Of a stretch of 64,000 bases of DNA, positions 1 through 12,049 are shown in pieces. Positions within the stretch are counted from its first letter, which is position 1; every line of letters begins with the position of its first letter. Origin of the DNA: Hevea brasiliensis (lineage: Eukaryota > Streptophyta > Magnoliopsida > Malpighiales > Euphorbiaceae); contig NC_079505.1 in the NCBI RefSeq assembly GCF_030052815.1, positions 13,308,388-13,372,387 of the forward strand, read 5' to 3'. The notes under the pieces are model-generated. The model searched no databases. It saw nothing but the letters and a program-made list of their open reading frames with translations, and was not told the DNA's origin. The translations under genes were made by a program, and so were the position numbers.

Positions 1-231
1 TATTTTATTATTATAACATTTTATTCATCATGTTAAACTAATATTTTTTTCATGATAGTATTTTTTTAAAGGAATATTATTTACATGCATTATTATTATT
101 ATAAAAAAATAAAAAAAATATATAAAAATATGTTTAAAAAAGTTTTCTAATTTAAAAGAAAAAAAATATATATTCTTATCTTTCATAATAAAATAATAAA
201 TTATTAAAAAATATATTTAAAAATATATTTT
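1..231. other. AT-rich sequence, no gene seen
   Basis: Low-complexity A/T-rich sequence with poly-A and poly-T runs. I see no coding signal, and similarity to the third duplicated unit only begins at about position 232. Confidence 0.6.
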
Positions 232-2127
232 CATATGCTATCAATGCTATATATCATCTCTTGAATATTAATCATAACACGAGAAAATTTAAAAGAATTT
301 CAAAGTTTATCATAATGAAACCAACAGCTAGTAAGTCCAAACTGGAATTCTCTTAATACTAGAGATTGCTACATTAATCATGGACTGGTTAAGCAATTCT
401 CTGCTTCAGAGTACTGATTAATTCTTACTTCTGGTGTTCTTCATAGTTTATCATTAAAGATCAGGTCATTTTGCGCATTAATTAGCCTCCATGCCGGGAA
501 CAGCCAGTCCGAGAAGAAAGCCTTCAACAAGAAGAGCTTTCAGATTTTCCTTGAATATGTTGTCCCTTGAATATGTTGACAAAATTCATCTATTCAGCTC
601 TCAAATTCAGAGCCATAAGTAGTCAAAGAACATATATGGTCCCTTGAATATGTTGGAGGTTATAAAGTTGGGAGAGAAAGGTAGTTCCTTGATCTTGAAT
701 GGTAGAACAAGAAATTGTACCTGGACCAGAAGAGCTAGATCCTGCACAAGAAGGGAAGTGCTAGAAGGCCATAGAACATAATAGACACAGGTGATAACCG
801 GCCAGGAGATATAGGAGGCACTTTTTCCTGAAAAAACATAAATCTGGCTATTGAAATTAATTTCAAATTCAAACAACACTAGTTACAACTGAAAATGGTG
901 AAACGTACGAGTTAACTAGGTTAATTGTGAATTTCATTCAATGAGGCAATAGATAGAAATCAGAAAATTTGCATGGGATAAGAAAATTTACTGAAATAAA
1001 TTTTTTTATGAATAGAACAAGATTGAATATTCAATAGAGTGTACAGTATAATTTAGTCAAAACTGAAGAACTTTGCTGGTTAATTGATCCCATAGATGAT
1101 ATAAATTTCACATCCAAAAACTCATCATCACAAGCTATGCAGATATTTAGCTAAAATTTATTTAATACTAAAAAAAGGGGACTTAAAACATACAAATGAG
1201 ATGATGGTAAGCAATCAGGCCTAAGACACACAAAAAAAAATTAATAATAATAGTAAATAAATCATAATATAGTTACCAGTTACTATCATGATTATGAGAT
1301 TTGTTACTTTGAGATTAGGAATCAGGTCAATAGAAACTTAACAAGCTGATGATGTCTCTATAATGAAGAAGAACAATATGTTCACAGGCCCTGCCCAGAA
1401 AAAATAACATGTAAGCAAACAAGGCATGGTAACAATGTAAAGCTTCTGACATTTCCAATCTACTCATGAAAAAAAAACGTCAATATGCAGGACACCAATG
1501 GCTAAACATATAAAATAGAAATGCAAGTTAAGCTGCTATTATATCAAAATATCTCATTTCATTATGCAGCAACCATTTCGACATATATCACAAATACCTA
1601 TAATGTAAGTATCAGCTACCCAAATTCTATGCCTAATCCATTCTGACATTTTCTGGAAGGTTCACTTTCTTGTAACAGTAAGCAAAATCCAATGTGCCAA
1701 ATTTTTGTGTTTCTACTTAAACTATCTAACTGTCTTAAGCTTACTCTTCATTTTTTTTTTCTTTTTTTTTCACCCTTTAAATCTAACTATAGACACATAA
1801 CATTCTTTTGGTGTTTTAGTTATTCTACTTTTTGCAGTTGCATCATCAAGCCGAAAATAATGCAGCAAGTTGCAAATTAGGGAATATGAACATTATGAAT
1901 TATGATTATGGAATCACATAATGCTTGCAAGATAAAAACCACCACGTGCACTGATTTCCTATATGGAAGAAGGGTGACAAATTGGTAAATGCACAGAGAA
2001 TTAAGCACAGAACAACTTGCTAGGTAATTCCAAACATAATTATACTTTCTATGTAAAAAAGGACCAATAACTCACAACATAACAAATACATAGTCCATAT
2101 GTTGAGCAAGTCTTGATTGTTAAGATA
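232..2127. repeat. Duplicated 3' flank of PPR1 (segment D, copy 1)
   Basis: This non-coding stretch downstream of PPR1 (which reads on the minus strand) is recognisably similar to 55512-57771 downstream of PPR3 and, in part, to 45510-46514 downstream of PPR2. Shared landmarks include the phrase 'catatgctatcaat' at the far end, 'gaatattcaa' near 1030, and 'accaccacgtgcactgattt' near 1940. It shows that whole segments, not only the PPR coding sequences, were duplicated. Short open frames in it, such as 607-879 on the minus strand, have no recognisable domain and are not conserved in length between copies. Confidence 0.65.
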
Positions 2128-3963
2128 TCACTTAAAATTTGCACCTTTAGAAAATTTGGAACGATTTCGTAGTTTTCTCACAATGAGATCTTCGTTGGGC
2201 GATAAATGTATTACCAATTCGAAGGTGGTGGCATGTGCAGAGAATCCTTTATCAACCATCTCATTAATAAGCTGTGTTGCCTTTGATACATCCTTATGCT
2301 TGAGAAACCCTTGAATAATCACATTATAACAACAATCATTCGGTAAACATCCACTCTTTTTCATTCCTCTAAAAACTTTGTATGCTTCATCTAGTAATCC
2401 TTCATTGCAAAGTCCTTTTATCATTGTACTATATGTATAAACATTAGGCTATAAGCCTTTTTCCAAAAGCCTAAGAAATAGTTCTTTGGCATCATTAAGC
2501 CTCCCAGCTTTGCACATACCATCAAGCAAAATGGTAAAGCTCACACAATCGGGCTTCAACTGACCCTTTTCCATCACTTTAAATAGTGTGAGTGCCTCAT
2601 CAAAATACCCTTGTTTGCATAAGCCATCAAGAATGATTGAAAAGGTTGTTATATTTGGCTGCTTACCATGAGAACACATGTTCTTTTGAACCTCATGTGC
2701 AGTTTGGGATTGCCCAGCTTCCCATAATCCCTTTATAAGGGTATTATAAGTAACAGTGTCAGGAACTAAACTAGTTTTAAGCATTTCATCAAAAAGTTTT
2801 GTTGCTTCATCTATCCTTTTGTTCTTGCAGTATCCATTAATCAAGATGTTGAAACTAAATACATCAGCTATGCCACCACTTACTATCTGATCAAATAGTT
2901 TTCTAGCTTCATCCATTTGGTTACACAGGCAAAATCGGTCCATCAAAGAACTGTAAGTGACAACATCAGGCTTCACACCTTTTTGGATCATTATTTTCAT
3001 TATTTCTTGAGCTTTTGAAACTAATCCTTCCTTACAAAGATTGTCAATCAATATATTGAAGGTAAAAATGTCTGGTGATATGTTTTGCCCCACCATTTCT
3101 TTCAACAAGGCGAAAGCTTGATTCCATTAGCCCAAATTGCAAAGACCTTGAATTAAGCAGTTGTAAGTGATGATACTAGGTGGAATACCTTTATTCCTCA
3201 TGCGAGAGAAGAGGTATAAAGCCTCAAAAACTAGCTTATCCTTGCAAAAAGCATCAATAATTGCATTATATGTCACAACATTTGGCTCACAACCTCTCTC
3301 ACCCATTCCCTTTAGCAACTCAATAGCCACATTTTTTTTCCCACATTTACATAAAGCATTTACTATCACATTGTAGGTACGAACATTAGGTTGATATCCT
3401 CCAGCAACCATATCATTGAAAAAATCTACTGCTCCATTGATTTTACCATCTATACAGAGCCCTTTAATTAAAGTAGTAAATGTCACAGTATTGGGCTCCA
3501 ATCCAAATTTGATAATTTTCCCCAGAATTGAGAAGCCAAAATTCACAAGGTGTAAGCGGCAGAAACAGTTAATCAATATAGAAAGAGAGTAAATATTGTG
3601 TGAGATTCCTAGAGACTCAATTGTTCTGGACAAAGAAATAACCGTGTGATATTGTTTCATTCCCACATGAGCAGATAAAAATCGACAAAATTGAACAATA
3701 GAAGGCAGAGGACGCAAAAGAATGATATGATTAAAGAAAGCTAAGGCATCATCAACGTCCCTAAAAGAAGAAGAATTTAACTTAGATCTCAAGAAACGTT
3801 GAGATTTCGCATCTTTAGGTTTATGAGTGGAAGTAGAAGTGGAAAAATGGAAGTTATTGGTAAATAATAATGATGGAGATTGAATGATGCCCATTTCTGT
3901 TTGCAGTTGAAAGTGGAAGAATCTCCCAGTGCTTGAGAAAATCCTCCGCGCCGCCATTATCAT
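2128..3963 (-). pseudogene. PPR1: Restorer-of-fertility-like P-class PPR protein, two premature stops
   Basis: The sequence aligns from end to end with PPR3 (57772-59607) and has exactly the same length, 1836 nt or 612 codons, with one frame kept throughout. The frame is broken at codon 279 (TAA at 3127-3129, where the paralogues have a Lys AAA codon) and at codon 505 (TAG at 2449-2451, where they have a Gln CAG codon). Translation would otherwise give an N-terminal targeting-like region (MIMAARRIF..., Arg-rich, no early acidic residue) followed by about 14 PPR repeats of 35 residues. There is no intron. The first stop lies in repeat 7, so a truncated protein of 278 residues would hold only about half the repeats. 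RFL proteins bind organellar RNA, usually in mitochondria. With no indels and only two point lesions, the inactivation looks recent, and a sequencing error or a functional allele elsewhere cannot be excluded. Confidence 0.9.
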
Positions 3964-5414
3964 CTTGAGAGAGAGGGCTCTGTGTGTTTAGGGCGAAAGA
4001 GAGACGGTGCAGCAAGTATCCATGCATCATCTATAACTGGCATGATACGCATGTATATTTTATAATTTTTATTTTTTAATTATATTTTAAATAAAATAAA
4101 TTATTATTATTAAATTAATTTTAAATTAAAATTTTTTCTTATTTAATTTAATTTAAATAAATTTTTATTTATCATAATAATAAATTTTTAATTTATTTAT
4201 ATTATAATTAATTAAAATATCTATTTAATTTTTTTATACATTTATTAAGAGTAATTTTTTTGATTATTTTATTTAAAATGTAATTAAAGTATTTTATTTA
4301 AAAAATAATTTAAATTTCATAAAATTGTTATATTTTATCTCATAATTCATATAAATCGATATTTATTTTTTATAAATTATAAAAAATACATTAAATTAAT
4401 AAAAAAAATAATATTATTTTAAAAATACATAAATATAATATTTTTTTGTTATTAATATAATAAAAAATTATCAAATTGTCAATGATGAATTGAATTGTTT
4501 AATTTCAGTAATAATGAAAATATATAATATTATTATAAATTAAAAATAATATTCTATTATATTATTTTTAAAATTACTACATCTAAATGTAAATTTTTTT
4601 TATTAATCTCAATTTTTTTTATAAAATAATTATTTAACAAAAATAGTTATCACCTTACATAAATTTGTAATATACAATAAATACATTTCATAAAAGTTAT
4701 AATTTTAAAATCTCATAATTTTTTATTATTAAAATAAATACTATAATTTCAAACTATTTTTCAAGAGGCAGATTTCATGATTATAATATTGTAACTTTAA
4801 TTGTTCTTAATCATTTTTATTAGTAGCTAAATTTTCAATGTTATTATATTTGTAATTTATCTTTAAAATTATACTTCTATATAAAAATATAGTTAAGAGG
4901 TAATTTATGCACTAAGATATAGATATTTAATTAAAATTTAAAAATAATTTTGATGAAAATTAATTATAATAAAATATAGATAATCAAAATATTAATTATA
5001 ATTTTATTCGATATATAATTATAATGAAATAAGATATTCAAAGTTTAAGAAATATTAAATAAAAAAATTTTAAAAATTAATAATTAAATAAATATTAATT
5101 AGATATATTTAAATAAATAAATTTTGAGAATGATAACTAAAAACTTTGAAAGAAATAATAGGATATAAAAAATATTTGAGCACATTTAGGTTAAATAAAA
5201 ATACTTGGTGAAAGAATAGTGCTTAATGTGTATCAAAAATCTCATATGATACTATATATTGACAAACAAATGAAAATTATTTAAATAAAAAAATAATTTA
5301 TAACTAAATATTATTGAATTGAAAAATGGTAACAAAAACATTTAAATTCAATTTTTTAAAAGTAAAATATTTCTTATTTACTTGGTCATTTCAATTAAAT
5401 GGTCATAAATTAGT

Positions 5415-5416
<2 letters not shown>

Positions 5417-5450
<34 letters not shown>

Positions 5451-5451
5451 T
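5417..5451. repeat. (AAT)n microsatellite
   Basis: Uninterrupted AAT repeats of about 35 bp in AT-rich DNA. Confidence 0.9.
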
Positions 5452-5735
5452 AATTTTAAAAAAGTAAAATAAAAAGAATATTAAATTATTAACATAAAAA
5501 ATAATATATACTAATTATAAATAAGTTAAATCTCTATATTGTGTTTTTATAAATTTTTATGTATACACTTTTGTCTCTCAAATTTTTCAATAAAGATTTT
5601 ATAATAAAATATATAACAATGCAATAAAAATATTTGTTAAAGACATGAAATAATTTAAGATTAAATTATATGATAGTTGATTATTAGATCACAAATTAAT
5701 GATTAATTTTTTTAAACTAATGGCCATCAATGATC

Positions 5736-5831
<96 letters not shown>
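5736..5831. repeat. (ATT)n microsatellite, about 32 units
   Basis: A perfect ATT/TTA run of about 96 bp. Such length implies high mutability and would make a polymorphic marker. Confidence 0.95.
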
Positions 5832-5832
<1 letters not shown>

Positions 5833-6701
5833 GAGGGTAATATTTGGTAAATAATGTTTTTACAAAAATGAAATTATAAAAAAATAATATAAATAGTTTT
5901 TAAATATTATACTTAATCATAAAATATCTTAATTTTTAAAAATTAAAATAAAAAAAATAATTTAAATAATAAATATTAAAGTAATATTATAAATAATAAT
6001 AAATATTATAAGAGAAATAAAAAAATAATAATTAGTATTTATAAAATAATATAAATAATTTGTAAATATTACATTTAATTACTAAATATTTTAATTTTTT
6101 AAAAAATAGTAATTTGAATAATAAATGCGAAGCCCATATTATAAATAATAATGATAATTAAAAGAGAAGTAAAAAAATTAAATAATAATTAATATAAAAA
6201 AATATTTATGATTAATTATGAAATCATAAATTAATAGTTAATATTCCTTAAATTAATGATCATCAATTACTTTTATTATTATTAGTAGTATTATTAAAAT
6301 TATTATTATTATTACCAGATAAATAATATTTTATATAAATAAATTTATAAAAAAATAATATAAATAATTTTTAAGTATTATATTTAATCATAAAAGGTCT
6401 TAATTTTTTAAAAATCAGATTTTAAAGAAAATAATATTTTAATTAATAAATGTTAAAGTAGTATTATAAAAAATAATAATAATTAAAAAAAGAATTAAAA
6501 ATTAAATAATAATTAGTATTAACAGAATAATATAAATAATTTATAAATATTGTATTTAATTACAAAATGTCTTAATTTTTAAAAAATTAAATTTAAAAAA
6601 AATAATTTAAATCATAAATTTTATTGTAGTATTTTAAATAATAATAATAATTAAAAGATAAATAAAAAATTAAATAGTAATTAGTACAAAAGAGAATATT
6701 T

Positions 6702-7822
6702 ATAGAAAGTGACACGTGGCAAAATTTTTAAGAAAAATATTACATGTTATTTTCCTGTGAATACATTCCTACTTTATATATATATATATATAAGGATTGT
6801 ATTTAGAAAATTAAATTATATAATAATTATATATTACAACTTTTAGAAAATATAAAAAAATAGTCATCAATAAATTTAATTAAAAATTACCAATAAGTAT
6901 AAATATGATAGATTTAAAATCTTACATCCTCTTGAATTTGTTTTATAAAAATACAGACCACTTCTTTACCAGAAAGTGAAAATACAATATATATAAAATT
7001 AGTATATATTTTTATTAGGTAAAATTAATAAATTAGTTCAATTAATTCTTAATTTTTCTTTTCTCTAATTAAATTGAACATTTCAGGTATTTATAATAAT
7101 AATAATAATAACAATAATAATAGCTATTTATTATAGTATTAAAGTGTAATAATTAAATAATTTATAACTTATATATGCATAATTAAGAAAATAATAACTT
7201 AATCATAATTTAAAGAAATTATATAATTAATTAATAAAAAATAAAACTTCAAGGGGCAGGGGCAGGAATATATATATATATATAATTTTTCTAAATAATA
7301 ATAAAATAATATAATATGATTAATGCTAATATTAGTTATTTATTAATTATACTATAAAAAATATCAAAAAAATAATGAAAATTGAATATTAACATAAATT
7401 TCTTATTTTTCATTACCATGAAAATAAAATTTTATTTCATTTTTTCATAATTTATTTTATATATATAACATTCAATATATAATTAAAAATATATTTTTAT
7501 TAAATATGTGTTAAAGTAAAATAAAATCAAGGTAAATTAAAATTTATTAAATATATAAAAAAGGAAGAGGGAAAATTATTTAATTCTACGTGATAGGAGG
7601 ATAAAATATTTAACTCCATGTGATAATTTTTATAGTATAATTCTAAATTCTTTTATTAATTTTAAGATGTATAATTCTTAAATTTTCATAATTAAATGAA
7701 ATAACAAAAAATTTAAGAATCTTTAAATGAGAAATTTATAAATTTTTAAAATATATCTGCTATTTTTATTTAGTTAGCCATAAAAATTATAATAATAATG
7801 TTAATAGTAAAGATATTTAAAA
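6702..7822. repeat. 1.1-kb tandem repeat, unit A
   Basis: This unit runs from 'gaaagtgacacgtgg' to 'aaagatatttaaaatgaa'. It is repeated as unit B starting at 7823. Inside both units are the same landmarks: a (TA)n tract after 'ctactttat', 'aataatagctatttattata' and 'cataaatttcttatttttca'. Unit A is uninterrupted and serves as the empty-site reference for the two LTR-like elements inserted in unit B. No open frame of note. Confidence 0.7.
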
Positions 7823-7861
7823 TGAAAGTGTTACACGTCATTTATCTGTAAATACATTTCT

Positions 7862-7865
<4 letters not shown>

Positions 7866-7931
<66 letters not shown>
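7866..7931. repeat. (TA)n microsatellite
   Basis: About 66 bp of perfect TA repeats following 'ctactt'. The same tract in unit A near 6775 is only about 20 bp, so it has expanded in this copy. Confidence 0.9.
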
Positions 7932-7936
<5 letters not shown>

Positions 7937-8252
7937 GAATTGTATTTAGAAAATTAAATTATATAATAATTGTATATTATAACTTTCAGAAAATATAACA
8001 AAATAGTCATCAATAAATTTAATTAAAAATTATCAATTGGCATAAATATGATAAATTTAAAATATTACCTCATCTTGAATTTGTTTTATAAAAATATAGA
8101 CAAATTCTTTATCAGAAAGTAAAAATGCAACACATATAAAATCAGTATATGTTTTTATTGGGTAAAATTAATAAATTAGTTTAATTAATTCTTAATTTTT
8201 CCTTTCTCTAATTAAATTGAACTTTTTAGGTATTTATAATAATAATAATAAG

Positions 8253-8299
8253 AACAACAATAATAATAGCTATTTATTATAGTATTAAAGTGTAATAAT
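8253..8299. repeat. 47-bp direct repeat, left copy
   Basis: It begins AACAACAATAATAATAGC and ends AAAGTGTAATAAT. It is identical over 47 bases to 11976-12022, on the other side of the LTR-like element. Confidence 0.9.
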
Positions 8300-8301
8300 C
8301 A

Positions 8302-11300
8302 TGTCACACCTTACCCCTCTGTAAGGCATAACATGATCCCGTAGAATACCTAATGAACTACCGAACTTCATCTACCGATAATTCATTAAGTACCCTACAA
8401 GGGATTTTAAAATAATTTTCTTATTTTTGATAAGTGGTGAGCATTTTCTAATAAGTATTTAAAACATTTAGTTAAATTTAAAACTAGTTAATATTTTTAG
8501 TCCATTTTATTTTTCCGCAAATTTTATAAAAATTTTTGACAGAGTTTCCTCTGTATTTTGAGAAAACAGTTCTTCAAATACCTGTAAAAAAAAAAAGCAC
8601 TTCTAAAAATTTTTCTCAATAACTGCTTCAATTTCACAATCAAACTCAATCCATTTTAACAACTCCACAATCATTTCAATCAATTTCTTAAGTTTAAAAT
8701 TCAATAATCTTCAAAATACTAGCAATACATTTCATTTAAATTAAATAAAATAGTTGTACTCATATTTCATTAGAGACAAAACAATTTAGATACATCATTA
8801 CAAAATTTACATTAAGAGAATTTCAAACTACAATATAAATTACAACTTTATACAAATTTTTATACAAACTGCTCAAGACCCATTTTTACATGTCCATACA
8901 TTTATATGCAATACATACATCAAAAGAAATATTTACAATTAGGGTATAAATTATACCCGATGACTTCAAGCTAATAGCTCCTCACACCTCAGCAGCTCAG
9001 TCTGCTGCTCCTCTAGTCTCTGTATCTGCGACAGCAATAGAAGCTATCGCTGAGTACTAGGACTCAGTGGTGCACAACATACTAAAATAATCTTTATGCA
9101 GAATATAAATCACATTTATTCAAAAATATGACTAAACATGAGCATTAAACACAAAACATGAATTATGAAATTTTAATGCAAACTAAGTTCATTTCGAAGT
9201 ATCAAAACACATTTCATAAAATCCACAGTTAGATCATGCATTCGAAACAAATAGAATCTCAATAGCCAGAGGCTAAAGAGAAATCACATCACAAGGCTAG
9301 CTAGCTCAAATATATGGATATCCATTCACATCCTCTTCTACTGGCACACCTCAACACTTCTCCAGAGAAGGAATCAAAATTCGAAACAAATTACCCCCAC
9401 TAGTCATGCTAGTGAGGTGTTCAAATATATGGTCATGATACTGTGGTTTCAAAACTTATCTTAACAATTTGCTAAACATTTTCATTTCAAATATACACAA
9501 TAACTTTCACAATTTAAATCAAACATCATAAGAATTCCATAATTCAATATTTCACATTATTCAAAACAGTATGCAGAAGATAATTATAAAAAGTATACGT
9601 TGTGCACAAACCTCAAGCGAGTCGCCTCTTGGCCTTGACTCGGTTCCTCGGGTTCTTTCCCGGTATTCTTTTCAACTGAAACACACAATTTTATAATGTT
9701 TCAGTACTAAAACTTAACATAAACCCAAAATAAATTTAGCTTCACTTTTACCTAGCTCTAACGTACTAAATTCGACGTTCTCGAAATTTTGTGTTTCGAG
9801 TTACTATTCACTGCACTATTCAAGTCAAATTATTAACTTTCTAAGGCTTAATAGGTATGGGAATTCCAACTTTACCCACATACCACATTTTGGTCACCAA
9901 AGTTGTTGGTTTTGGTCATTTTCTCAAAACTTAGGTCTTTTAGGCAAAATTGCCAAATTTTCAATTTTGATGTCCCTAATTGTACTGTTTCATTGGTTAG
10001 TTTACTGTTGGAATTTGGCAAAACTTTCTTCATAGAAAATGTTCCTTATTGTCTTAAATTTATTCTCCTTTTTGAATCACCCCAATTGGAGTTTTGTAGC
10101 TCAAGTTATAGCCAAAATACAATTACTGTTCACGTGCACTGTTCATGCTGCAATTTTGGTTCTAGCAGATTTTTAATCTAATTTCGTTCAGTAATTTGAT
10201 CAAGTTAAGTCCATAATTTGGTCTAATTTCCTTCATACGAAATGTTCTACTATGTCTTAGGTTTCCATCGGTTCAAGAATTGCCTAAATCGGAGTTTTCT
10301 AGAGAGAGTTATAGCCATTGGAACTTTACTGTTCAAATGGAAATCTGCAGTTTTGCAGGTTCAGTAACTCAATTTTGCTCAATAATTTGATTAGGTTAGT
10401 GGCATAATTTGGGTTAGTGTTCTTCATAAAAGTTTTAGATCTATATCTTATCTAATTACTGGTAAAATTTCAGGTTAATTTGACCTGCCTAGCTCGAGTT
10501 ATGACGAAATGAACAAATACTGTTCATTTGGTCAGTTTGTGCAGTGGCAGACTGCTCTTAACCAACTTTGGTCAATTGGTTCACTAGGTTTTGGTCAGTT
10601 TTTTGGCATGGTTTCTTAATGAAAATTGTGTCATTTTATGTCTATTTTTATCCCCAATTGGTGGCATATCAATTGGACTTGTAAAATTTCCGTTTTGGTC
10701 CTTCAAAGTTGGCTTGCAGCATGACCATTTACCCTACGAATTTGACTTCCATTCTAACAATTCCCACACATCTCCTTTTGGTCATTATTGACCATTTTTC
10801 ACTTCACAATAGGTCAAAGTCATCATTTATGCATTTCTCCAAAATTTGCCTCAAAACCCTAGGCCTCCAAACCCTAATCTCACTACTTAATTATCATTAG
10901 CAATTTCAAAGTTCCCAACTATAATTATTCATCTAAGGGAGGTCCATAAACTCATTCAAACCCATTAAATTCATGCAAATCATGGTCCCCTTCAAGCTGG
11001 CTGAAAATTCAATAGTGGTCCTTCCCCCATATTTTCATTTCCTTTAATTAATTCTAAGCTCATTTCAACAACTAATGATGCATTTAAAGAAATAAATTGT
11101 AAGTTAGCACACTAACCTTTCTTAGATCTTCAAAACCCTATCTTTAACTCTTCTTTCTTCTTGTAATCTTCTTCTCAAGTTGCAATAACAAGCTCTAGTG
11201 AAGTTTTTAGGGGATTTATTAAGGTTGAGTGGAGGAATTAAAGCTCAAGTGTAAGCTTTAATGGAGGATTAGCAATGGTGAAATAAAGGAGGGAGTGGGG

Positions 11301-11975
11301 CGGCACCAAGGAGAAAAAGAAGAGATTTTTCTATTTTGTTTTCTTTTATCAATTTTGCTTATGGAAGTCCACAAAATCTAATTTTATAAATATTTAATTA
11401 ATTTAGTTATGGCATCATGCATAAGGTCATGCATGATGTCATCACCTTTTTATTTTTTTGATTTTCCTCTTTTTTTTTCCATTTTTCTATTAGTTCTTTA
11501 ATTTAATTCTCGATTCCGAAATTTTCTTTTCTCCAATTTTATTTGTGATTAGGTCGAGTCACTCTAGGTCAATTGACCAAATTGCCCCTCGCCGGTTCAT
11601 CCCGGTTTGTAAATAATCCAATATTTCTTCCGGCTCTCTGACCTAATTATTTGACTGGCTTAACAGTTCTCTTTCGTGATTTTCTCTTTTCCACTGTGTT
11701 CATAAGGGTCCTAAGGACCGCGGCGTCACTTTTTAAGGTTCGAAATTTGAGTTTAAAATGACTTCGTAGTCATTCCCGAGAAGGTCACCCATCATTGTGA
11801 CTCTCGGCTAGTTTAACTTCTTCTGCTCTGTTTTTCTTGTTCATACTTAACTAATTGAACATTACTAATTATTTGTGTTTATGGTTTATCTAGTTGTCCT
11901 AAGTGTGGTTCTAATCCTCTTAATTGTCCGGACCGACACCGGTCACCGGAACAGTGAAATCTACCAGGCTATGCA
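8302..11975 (-). mobile_element. LTR-like element (solo LTR of a Ty3/gypsy retrotransposon, slightly truncated)
   Basis: The segment is bounded on the plus strand by TGTCACACCTTACCCC and ...CTATGCA. It is the same kind of element as 37227-40949. Shared landmarks on the plus strand are a first end of the TGTGACACCCCTTACCC type, a motif near 9040-9075 ending in 'gtggtgcac' (matching the 'gcttagtgcaccac' region of the related elements when reversed), and an end containing 'ccgga(a)cagtgaaa/cagtagaa'. The conserved beginning, read on the minus strand (TGTAACACCCTC in the relative), seems to be missing about 15-20 bases. There are no gag or pol frames, so a solo LTR is the simplest reading. Instead of a 5-bp target duplication it is flanked by an identical 47-bp direct repeat. 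Confidence 0.6.
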
Positions 11976-12022
11976 AACAACAATAATAATAGCTATTTAT
12001 TATAGTATTAAAGTGTAATAAT
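11976..12022. repeat. 47-bp direct repeat, right copy
   Basis: Identical to 8253-8299. After it the sequence continues as in the undisrupted unit A ('attaaataatttgtaactta'). Confidence 0.9.
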
Positions 12023-12049
12023 TAAATAATTTGTAACTTATATATGCAT

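Noticed and set aside
607..879. Minus-strand frame similar to 56014-56214
   Set aside because: The similarity is that of the duplicated flank. The frames have different ends and no known domain.
2449..3129. Rescue of the PPR1 stops by RNA editing
   Set aside because: Editing of this kind acts in plant organelles, not on nuclear transcripts, and TAA to AAA is not an editing change.
3167..3376. A 69-70-codon plus-strand frame antisense to PPR1, also at 47461-47670 and 58811-59020
   Set aside because: It recurs only because the PPR sequence beneath it is conserved. The product has no domain, and the changes follow the PPR frame.
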